Shown: positions 58,465 to 64,000 of the stretch, one piece after another
How positions within the stretch are numbered: the first letter of the stretch is position 1
Layout of the letters: each line of letters starts with the position of its first letter
Source: Acidobacteriota bacterium
GTDB taxonomy: Bacteria > Acidobacteriota > Terriglobia > Terriglobales > Acidobacteriaceae
Direction: 5' to 3'
Assembly: GCA_016196065.1 (NCBI GenBank)
Contig: JACPYL010000010.1
Location: forward strand, 1,798,001 to 1,862,000
Length of the DNA: 64,000 nucleotides
Position numbers and translations under genes: made by a program
Notes under the pieces: generated by a model
What the model was told of the DNA's origin: nothing
What the model saw: only the letters and a program-made list of their open reading frames with translations
Database searches by the model: none

Positions 58465-59144
58465 GCGCAACATCCACCACGCCCATCAGCCAACACGCCC
58501 AGGTGAAACCTTTCTACTTCAATACATCGGCACATTTGCTGCGCATAACGCGCTACAAAGCGAATACGTTAAGTGATTTTCTTCAAGCTTTGCGCGAGTG
58601 TCCGGAAGATTCCATTTTTCAGCACACGTTCCGCACTTTGGAGGAGCATCACTTTATCCGAGAAGGCTTCTCCAACGACTTCGCGCATTGGGCATTCTCG
58701 GCATGCAACGAGCCTGGACTGGCAGAGCAGTTCGCCGGCGTGGACATCCGCGAATACACATCAGTTTCGCACCTTCGCGATCGTTTCGTTGAGATACTCA
58801 GCACCTTCCTGCAAAACGATCCTGCAGTTGCCGGCAAGCAGGCTGAAGACACGTTCTATTTCTGTGCGTCGGACATCATCGTTTTGCCGACGTCGGTCGT
58901 GGCCGGCACGTTGCAGGAATTTGCTGAAGGACTACGCTGCGCAAGCCTGCATTCCATTCACCACCATTTCATCGAGGCGCGCCTGCGAATCAAACTCATG
59001 TCCAATGATTTCTCGCAGTGGCTCTATGAAGATGTTGGACTCACCGATACTGCGCGGGCTTTGAATCGGATCGATATCTACACCGCGTCTCTGGAAGAAG
59101 TCCGTCTGAAGATCGTTCACATTGTCGAACGCGCATTAGCCTGA
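58461..59144 (+). CDS. DUF5752 family protein
   Basis: 227 residues starting in the ATGA overlap with otsB; an in-frame start at 58278 would run through otsB. The core reads PFYFNTSAHLLRITRYKANTLSDFLQALRECPEDSIFQHTFRTLEEHHFIREGFSNDFAHWAF and a second half ends with NRIDIYTASLEEVRLKIVHIVERAL. This fits DUF5752, a helical family of unknown function repeatedly found beside trehalose or glycosyltransferase genes. Here it lies between otsB and the TreT-like gene, 35 bases upstream of the latter. It probably modulates one of these enzymes. Confidence 0.85.
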   Translation: MSATSTTPISQHAQVKPFYFNTSAHLLRITRYKANTLSDFLQALRECPEDSIFQHTFRTLEEHHFIREGFSNDFAHWAFSACNEPGLAEQFAGVDIREYTSVSHLRDRFVEILSTFLQNDPAVAGKQAEDTFYFCASDIIVLPTSVVAGTLQEFAEGLRCASLHSIHHHFIEARLRIKLMSNDFSQWLYEDVGLTDTARALNRIDIYTASLEEVRLKIVHIVERALA

Positions 59145-59179
59145 TTCCAAAACCAAGCATTTCTGGAAAGTCTCTTAAT

Positions 59180-60532
59180 ATGGACCCGGTAAGGCAAGAA
59201 GAAGTCACGAACGAAACCGCAAACGAAAGTCAACGTGAGCAATCCGCGACGATGGCCGAAACCGTCTCCCGCCCGTCGGAACGGCGCAAGGCAGCTCGAA
59301 CATGGGAGGTGCCGCCGGCGCCGGCGCCGCCTCCTCATCTTGCCGACTACGCAGCCATCGTAGGGCAAGCCTCCATCGACGAACTCCAATACCTCGCGCG
59401 CGACCTGAAGCATCGAACCGTGAAAATGGTGAACTCCACGGCTGTAGGTGGCGGCGTCGCCGAAATGCTCAACCGCCTTGTTCCCTTGCTCACAGAGCTT
59501 CAAGTGGAGACTCACTGGGACGTGATCACAGGTGGGAACGATTTCTTCGAGGTTACGAAAGCATTCCACAATGCCCTGCACGGCGCGCCGTACGAACTCA
59601 CTCGGCAAGCACGGGAAATATTCCTGATGTACAACGAGCAGAATCGTGAGCGCATGCAGTTCAATGAGGACGTGGTCGTGATTCACGACCCGCAGCCCGC
59701 AGCCTTGATCCTGCCTCCCGAAAAGAGCGCGGCGCGCTGGGTCTGGCGTTGTCACATCGACCTGTCGAATCCCAATCCGCAAGTGTGGGGTCTTTTGCGG
59801 CCGTTCATCGAGCGTTACCACGCGGCTATTTTCTCGTCGCAATCCTTCGCGCGCCAGTTGCCGATTCCTCAATATCTTTTCTATCCGTGCATCGATCCGC
59901 TCTCGGAAAAGAACAAGCCGCTGGAGGAAAGCACCGTGCAGAGAGTCTGCGACGACTTCGGTGTCGATCGTTCCCGGCCCATCGTCACCCAGGTATCTCG
60001 TTTTGATCGCCTGAAAGATCCGGTCGGTGTGGTGCAGGCCTTTAAGCTGGCCCGAAAATATGTCGATTGCCAGTTGGTTCTGGCCGGAGGCGGAGCGAGC
60101 GACGACCCGGAGGGCGCGATCGTACTTCAGGAAGTCAGGGAGGTGGCGGGAAATGATCCGGACATTATTATTCTCGACCTGCCGCCCTGGTGCGCCTTGG
60201 AGATCAACGCGCTGCAGCAGGCGTCCACTATCGTTGTGCAGAAGTCTCTCCGCGAAGGTTTCGGCCTTACGGTGACGGAAGCACTCTGGAAGGGCAAACC
60301 CACGATCGGTGGGGCCGTGGGTGGAATACCGAACCAGATCATCCATCAGCTCACCGGCGCGCTGGTTCATTCGATAGAAGGCTGTGCCTATCAAATTCGG
60401 TACCTGCTGACGCATCCGGAATTTGCGGCGCGCCTCGGCAAGAACGGGCACGAGCATGTGAAAGAGAATTTCCTGATGACCACCAATGTGCGCAGGTGGC
60501 TGCTCTTGCTGCGCATTTTGTTAAAGGTCTAG
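59180..60532 (+). CDS. treT: TreT-like trehalose-forming glycosyltransferase (GT4)
   Basis: 450 residues. The N-terminal 45 residues are charged and not conserved. The GT-B fold begins with VKMVNSTAVGGGVAEMLNRLVPLL, as in trehalose glycosyltransferring synthases. Later motifs are VIHDPQPAALI, WRCHIDLSNPNPQVW, VTQVSRFDRLKDPVGVV and the GT4 E-x7-E block KSLREGFGLTVTEALW. TreT makes trehalose directly from NDP-glucose and glucose, a second route besides OtsA-OtsB. It lies 35 bases after the DUF5752 gene. It is followed by a convergent terminator and csbD. Confidence 0.87.
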   Translation: MDPVRQEEVTNETANESQREQSATMAETVSRPSERRKAARTWEVPPAPAPPPHLADYAAIVGQASIDELQYLARDLKHRTVKMVNSTAVGGGVAEMLNRLVPLLTELQVETHWDVITGGNDFFEVTKAFHNALHGAPYELTRQAREIFLMYNEQNRERMQFNEDVVVIHDPQPAALILPPEKSAARWVWRCHIDLSNPNPQVWGLLRPFIERYHAAIFSSQSFARQLPIPQYLFYPCIDPLSEKNKPLEESTVQRVCDDFGVDRSRPIVTQVSRFDRLKDPVGVVQAFKLARKYVDCQLVLAGGGASDDPEGAIVLQEVREVAGNDPDIIILDLPPWCALEINALQQASTIVVQKSLREGFGLTVTEALWKGKPTIGGAVGGIPNQIIHQLTGALVHSIEGCAYQIRYLLTHPEFAARLGKNGHEHVKENFLMTTNVRRWLLLLRILLKV

Positions 60533-60565
60533 GTGGAATCTGCCGAGCGTGACCATCCGCCAATC

Positions 60566-60590
60566 AAAAAAGGGGAGCCATTGGCTCCCC
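60566..60590 (-). terminator. Intrinsic terminator after csbD
   Basis: On the minus strand: GGGGAGCC (60590-60583), loop AAT, GGCTCCCC (60579-60572), then TTTTTT (60571-60566). It ends csbD transcripts and lies 34 bases after the stop of the convergent treT gene. Confidence 0.93.
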
Positions 60591-60619
60591 ACAGTGCTCA
60601 GTGAAAAACGATTTCAGAG

Positions 60620-60862
60620 CTAACTGGCGCGACGGCGTTTAAGCTCATCTGCGCTTTCCGATTCAGATCCAGAGCGCATCCAGTCATCCACCTGGCGCTG
60701 TGCCTCTTCTTTGGCGATGCCGTATCGTTCCTGGACCTTTCCAATCAGCTGTTCGCTTTGGCCGTTGACGACATCGACATCATCATCGGTCAATTTTCCC
60801 CAGCGCTCTTTCACAGTTCCTTTTACCTGTTTCCACTTTCCTTGCAGTTGATCCGAATTCAT
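60620..60862 (-). CDS. CsbD-family stress protein
   Basis: 80 residues. QLQGKWKQVKGTVKERWGKLTDDD is the typical CsbD start, followed by a second helix-rich half (QLIGKVQERYGIAKEEAQRQVDDW). These small hydrophilic proteins are induced in general stress responses. The ribosome site GGAGG lies 10 bases before the ATG. It has its own terminator. Confidence 0.94.
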   Translation of the reverse strand: MNSDQLQGKWKQVKGTVKERWGKLTDDDVDVVNGQSEQLIGKVQERYGIAKEEAQRQVDDWMRSGSESESADELKRRRAS

Positions 60863-60985
60863 GGCTTGTCCTCCAGATTCTGAAATTGCAACCAGTTGTG
60901 AAGCTATTCCGCGTGGCTGGATATTTCGATCCGGCGATCTCTGTACGTTCGCGTTGGAGAATCCCGCACACGGATCAAGATCGAA

Positions 60986-61417
60986 TCAATTCGTGGAAAC
61001 CGTGGATGATGTGCTCAAAAGCAATGCGGCATTTCTCGGCTTGCGAATCGATGGGATGGAAGATGAAGAGGGGCGTACATATCCCGCGACGTATTTCGTC
61101 GACCGCGCTTGCCCAGCCCGCACTGCGTGTGCACGAAAGGCAATCCTTGCGCCAGTATCCGCGCCGGACATCGGTTGCGGTGCACGCATGTCGCCTAACG
61201 AAGACTCAGTACCCGTGTCGAATATCACCGCCAGAATATCCGCTGTTGAAAAGTACGCGACCGACGCGCCACTCATGAATCCGATGACAGTAGAAGTGCC
61301 CCCGATGTATTTGCCTTGAAGCTGTCGCCCATTCCTGAGTTGGAGAGAATCAGCACCAGCGAAGCTGACGCAAATCAAGAGACCGAATATGACTTCGCCA
61401 ATGCAATGCAACTTCAT
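60986..61417 (-). CDS. Exported hypothetical protein
   Basis: 143 residues. A signal peptide (CIGEVIFGLLICVSFAGA) leads into a strand-rich segment, DSLQLRNGRQLQGKYIGGTSTVIGFMSGASVAYFSTADILAVIFD, which looks like a conserved short domain. The rest (about 70 residues) is Ser/Arg/Pro-rich with no pattern; another minus-strand frame across 60975-61150 looks more protein-like, so the C-terminus may be frameshifted. No function can be assigned. It lies between csbD and the ECF gene. Confidence 0.5.
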   Translation of the reverse strand: MKLHCIGEVIFGLLICVSFAGADSLQLRNGRQLQGKYIGGTSTVIGFMSGASVAYFSTADILAVIFDTGTESSLGDMRAPQPMSGADTGARIAFRAHAVRAGQARSTKYVAGYVRPSSSSIPSIRKPRNAALLLSTSSTVSTN

Positions 61418-61900
61418 GACTGTAACCCTCCGACGAAGTGGTCACGCGCCACCGCCCCAAAAGTAAATGGCTCGATTCCCACAGTCCATACCACATGCCC
61501 TGTAGATAGTGCGCTGAGTTCGACATCGAACACTCGGTCAGTTGCATTCATTCCAGCCCATATAAGGCGAGAGGCAAGTGCCAGCCCTTTTTCTGAGCGC
61601 CAGCACCTGCCTGGGGGGGTGGGTGTCGGAAGGAAAATATTCGACTTCCGCGAGCATAGGGGCGAGAAGGAACGCGGACAATCCCGGCAGCACTGTAGTC
61701 AGTTTCGTGATTTCCCCTACAGAACCCATGTCGCGGCGGTAGGGCGGTCATACAACATTTCCTCCCATGGTCCTTACAGCCCATTACCAGATCAGCTACG
61801 GGCATAACCGGATAGATTCATTCCGCCACGAACTCTACTGTGCATGGTGAAGAACGAAGCCAATGCATGCAGTCGGGAACGACTGAAAAGGAGCAACCTG
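61418..61900. other. 480-base gap before the ECF gene
   Basis: Several ORFs span this interval but none has a ribosome site with protein-like content. A GGCAAGTGCCAGCC stretch near 61572 pairs imperfectly with GCGCCAGCACCTGCC near 61597, around a CTTTTT tract, suggesting a small repeat or stem. The promoters of the ECF gene and of the exported-protein gene should lie here. No other feature is seen. Confidence 0.5.
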
Positions 61901-62563
61901 GTGAAAACCGATATCAATACCACCGGCCAACGTTTGGCAGACGCGCAACTCGTGCAACGCGCACGAGAGGGCGACGAAGCTTCCTTTGCTGAGATCTTTA
62001 ACGCCCACAAAACTAAGATCTACTCTTTGTGTCTCAGAATGACCAGCAATACCGCCGAGGCGGAAGATTTGACGCAGGACGCCTTCCTGCAGGTCTTTCG
62101 CAAGCTCGACACATTTCGTGGAGACTCCGCGCTATCGACTTGGCTATATCGCGTAGCGGTGAATACCGTTCTCATGCATTTTCGCAAGAAAGGATTGCGC
62201 CAGGTGTCGCTCGATGAACCAGCGAACCGTGAAACAGGAGCGCCCCAGCGCGAGTACGGAAAAATTGACGGCCGTCTCTCCACGTCCGTGGATCGAATTG
62301 CGCTGACCCGGGCTATCAAGGAACTCCCTGTCGGTTACCGCCGGATCTTCCTGCTTCATGAAGTCAAAGGCTACGAGCATCACGAGATTGCGGGCTTGTT
62401 GCGATGCTCGGTGGGAAACTCCAAGTCGCAACTGCACAAGGCAAAGATGAAAATGCGGGAATTGCTGGGCTTTCCGAAATCGGCAGGTACCCGCGGAGTC
62501 AGGGAAATGCCGGTCGAGTCCGCAACTCGTGTACCCCTTCAGGTCAGCGAAGCAATCGCATAA
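61901..62563 (+). CDS. ECF sigma factor (RpoE-like)
   Basis: 220 residues from a GTG with AAAGGAG (61887-61893) seven bases upstream; the ATG at 61844 has no such site. Region 2 reads FAEIFNAHKTKIYSLCLRMTSNTAEAEDLTQDAFLQVFRKLDTFRGDSALSTWLYRVAVNTVLMHFR. Region 4 reads LPVGYRRIFLLHEVKGYEHHEIAGLLRCSVGNSKSQLHKAKMKMRELL. No anti-sigma gene follows. Its neighbours, CsbD, SYLF and DUF3309 genes, suggest an envelope or general stress role. Confidence 0.93.
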   Translation: MKTDINTTGQRLADAQLVQRAREGDEASFAEIFNAHKTKIYSLCLRMTSNTAEAEDLTQDAFLQVFRKLDTFRGDSALSTWLYRVAVNTVLMHFRKKGLRQVSLDEPANRETGAPQREYGKIDGRLSTSVDRIALTRAIKELPVGYRRIFLLHEVKGYEHHEIAGLLRCSVGNSKSQLHKAKMKMRELLGFPKSAGTRGVREMPVESATRVPLQVSEAIA

Positions 62564-62777
62564 TTACTGGAAGCTACAGATGCGAGTCGGCAGCCGCCTC
62601 ACCGCGCTGCTGGCTCGCATTTCTCTTGTGGGACTACTGACAGAAATCCCCTTATTTCCCAAGCCGTGTAAGGAACAATCGCGCACCGCCTACAGGTTCC
62701 GCTTGATGGCGCCCCGCGCGGCCCCGCGCCAAGATGACTGCGAACACTATGTTTGATTCCGAGTAGAGAGGATTTTC

Positions 62778-63536
62778 ATGAAATCACTAAAGGCATTAAC
62801 ACTGATGGGAGCACTGATCATCGCGATGGGGAGCACCTCGTTCGCGAAGGATAAAGATGACGACAAAGAATCAGACCAGGTGAAGCGGATCGATGCGTCC
62901 GCCACCGTGCTCGACGAAATCATGGGTGCCCCGGACAAAGGGATCCCCCAGGAATTACTTGAGTCCGCAAAGTGCGTCGCCGTTGTGCCCTCGATGGTCA
63001 AAGCCGGTTTCATTGTCGGCGCAAGATATGGCAAGGGCGTTGCAACGTGCCGCACTGCAGCGGGCTGGAGTGCACCCGCCCCGTTTACGATTGCTGGTGG
63101 AAGCTGGGGACTTCAGATCGGCGGCGCGGCCGTTGACGTCGTCATGCTCGTGATGAACGACAAGGGTATGGAGCGCTTGCTTTCGAGCAAGTTCAAGTTG
63201 GGCGCCGAAGCCTCAGCCGCCGCAGGTCCGGTGGGACGCCAGAGCGAAGCCAACACCGATTGGAAGATGCGTGCTGAAGTTCTCACCTACTCGCGTGCGC
63301 GAGGCGTCTTTGCCGGCCTCGAGTTGAGCGGCGCGGTCGTGAAACAAGATGACGACGACACGCACATTCTCTACGGCAAGGAAGTTGCATTTCAGGACAT
63401 TCTTCGCGGCAAGGTAAGTCCTCCTGCCGGTTCCCAGCACTTCATGGCTACGGTACGTAAGTATGCCGCCGAAGCGAAACAGGAACGTGGTGCAGTAGAG
63501 CCTGCCACGAGCCCCAACACCGATTCCACTCGCTAG
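62778..63536 (+). CDS. SYLF-domain lipid-binding protein (Ysc84-like)
   Basis: 252 residues. A signal peptide covers about 1-24 (LTLMGALIIAMGSTSFAK). The SYLF domain follows: DEIMGAPDKGIPQELLESAKCVAVVPSMVKAGFIVGARYGKGVATCR, then WSAPAPFTIAGGSWGLQIGGAAVDVVMLVMNDKGMERLLSSKFKLGAEASAAAGPVGR. The family binds membrane lipids, often with a role at the envelope under stress. GAGAGGA precedes the ATG. It is followed by a hairpin. Confidence 0.93.
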   Translation: MKSLKALTLMGALIIAMGSTSFAKDKDDDKESDQVKRIDASATVLDEIMGAPDKGIPQELLESAKCVAVVPSMVKAGFIVGARYGKGVATCRTAAGWSAPAPFTIAGGSWGLQIGGAAVDVVMLVMNDKGMERLLSSKFKLGAEASAAAGPVGRQSEANTDWKMRAEVLTYSRARGVFAGLELSGAVVKQDDDDTHILYGKEVAFQDILRGKVSPPAGSQHFMATVRKYAAEAKQERGAVEPATSPNTDSTR

Positions 63537-63549
63537 CGTATACCGATGG

Positions 63550-63586
63550 AGCGGGCGGCCTGTTAAGGGCCAGCCCGTTTCTATTT
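63550..63586 (+). terminator. Probable terminator after the SYLF gene
   Basis: GCGGGC-G-GCC (from 63551) pairs with GGC-A-GCCCGT (to 63578) with one internal mismatch, followed by TTTCTATTT. It lies 14 bases after the stop and separates the SYLF and DUF3309 genes. Confidence 0.6.
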
Positions 63587-63666
63587 CAGGAACAGTTTCC
63601 TATACAGACGCTACCGCACAGAAAGCATCTGAAGTTCGTGCAAGTCCACACTTGAGGAGGAATTTC

Positions 63667-63819
63667 ATGTCAACCATTCTCATTATTATCCTGGTGCTGC
63701 TGTTGATCGGCGCCTTGCCGTCCTGGCCTTATAGCAGCGGGTGGGGATATTACCCAAGCGGCGGGCTAGGGCTCGTCGTCCTCGTGCTGGTTGTTCTACT
63801 TTTGACGGGACGCTTGTGA
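63667..63819 (+). CDS. DUF3309-like small membrane protein
   Basis: 50-residue protein, preceded by a perfect GAGGAGG. Two hydrophobic helices (TILIIILVLLLIGALPSW and GLGLVVLVLVVLLLTGRL) flank a short loop with SSGWGYYPSGG, the exact pattern of DUF3309. Its function is unknown; such proteins accompany stress genes. It is followed by a strong terminator. Confidence 0.9.
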   Translation: MSTILIIILVLLLIGALPSWPYSSGWGYYPSGGLGLVVLVLVVLLLTGRL

Positions 63820-63874
63820 ACCTCAGTTCCTCGACATGGTCGCAAGCATAGATGTAGTACTGCGGCCCTTCCCC

Positions 63875-63918
63875 AACCGACGGTGGACTCCCTCGATTTT
63901 GGGAGTCCATCGTCGGTT
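63875..63918 (+). terminator. Intrinsic terminator after the DUF3309 gene
   Basis: AACCGACGGTGGACTCCC (63875-63892) pairs with GGGAGTCCATCGTCGGTT (63901-63918), 18 bp with one G-T pair, 8-base loop. The following tract is CTTCT, so U-richness is moderate. Confidence 0.8.
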
Positions 63919-64000
63919 CTTCTAGTGTCAGGTTCTAGTCACGGGCCAGTACATCGCCCTCTGATTCAATCAAGGAGAAAACACCTGTGGAGGGTTAGCG

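Noticed and set aside
59117-60457. Large open frame (446 codons) antisense to treT
   Set aside because: The treT frame carries GT4 motifs and the antisense product has none; long antisense frames are expected in GC-rich coding DNA.
61316-61807. 163-codon frame between the exported-protein gene and the ECF gene
   Set aside because: No ribosome site and no recognisable pattern; treated as intergenic.
63589-63612. GGAAC-N15-CG, possible ECF promoter upstream of DUF3309
   Set aside because: Only loosely like an ECF promoter; no equal element was seen upstream of the SYLF, CsbD or YtxH genes.

Overview
The window is a gene-dense chromosomal stretch of a soil-type bacterium, most probably an Acidobacteriota (Terriglobia-like) genome. 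I infer this from gene content and not from any search. Indicators are an ECF sigma factor of the TIGR02999 type fused into an operon with two large Ser/Thr kinase-TPR proteins, several separate ECF/zinc-finger anti-sigma pairs, secreted HAF-repeat and DUF4097-like proteins, and many conserved proteins of the kind usually annotated only in acidobacteria. I see no phage, no recognisable insertion sequence, no CRISPR array and no rRNA. One tRNA (Glu, UUC) is present.

Layout. 0.1-2.8 kb: an HTH regulator overlapped tail-to-tail by an unknown gene, then a 44-codon secreted-peptide gene, a strong hairpin and two membrane proteins. 2.9-7.5 kb: motB/motA, an EAL-HDOD protein, a coiled-coil protein and a stand-alone receiver. 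7.6-13.7 kb (minus strand): ECF sigma factor followed by two paralogous kinase-TPR genes. 13.8-19.6 kb (plus strand): a run of secreted proteins, including a di-haem oxidoreductase. Three of these genes carry the same spaced promoter-like motif, TGACCC-N14-TTTCCGCAGTT. 19.6-31.6 kb: housekeeping genes (tRNA-Glu, ppdK, glyS, glyQ, recO, ferredoxin, an aconitase-family enzyme, an inositol monophosphatase-family enzyme, hfq). glyQ carries an unusual internal insertion of about 100 codons. 31.6-33.2 kb: a second ECF/anti-sigma unit. 33.5-40.6 kb: sugar metabolism (GH63 glucosidase, exported GalM, GalT, GalK) and a nickel/cobalt transporter. 40.7-45.8 kb: a third ECF/anti-sigma unit leading into an unknown protein and a TPR-CHAT (caspase-like) protein, preceded by a short ORF ending at a terminator. 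45.9-48.2 kb: DUF1348, a Gfo/Idh/MocA oxidoreductase and a thioredoxin-fold protein. 48.2-54.3 kb: a giant double-kinase hybrid sensor and a NarL-type regulator. 54.5-63.9 kb: a stress island with YtxH, a membrane-sensor-fused trehalose-phosphate synthase, OtsB, DUF5752, a TreT-like transferase, CsbD, a fourth ECF sigma factor, a SYLF protein and DUF3309.

How the parts may work together. The 13.7 kb ECF factor is transcribed from a sigma70-like promoter and lies back-to-back with secreted-protein genes sharing a distinct ECF-like motif, so a kinase-controlled ECF regulon for exported proteins is a testable reading. The 40.9-45.8 kb unit resembles a sigma-controlled protease module. The 48-64 kb region combines phosphorelay sensing with osmolyte synthesis and envelope-stress proteins. 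All functional statements rest on recognisable motifs and general family knowledge; no database search was run.
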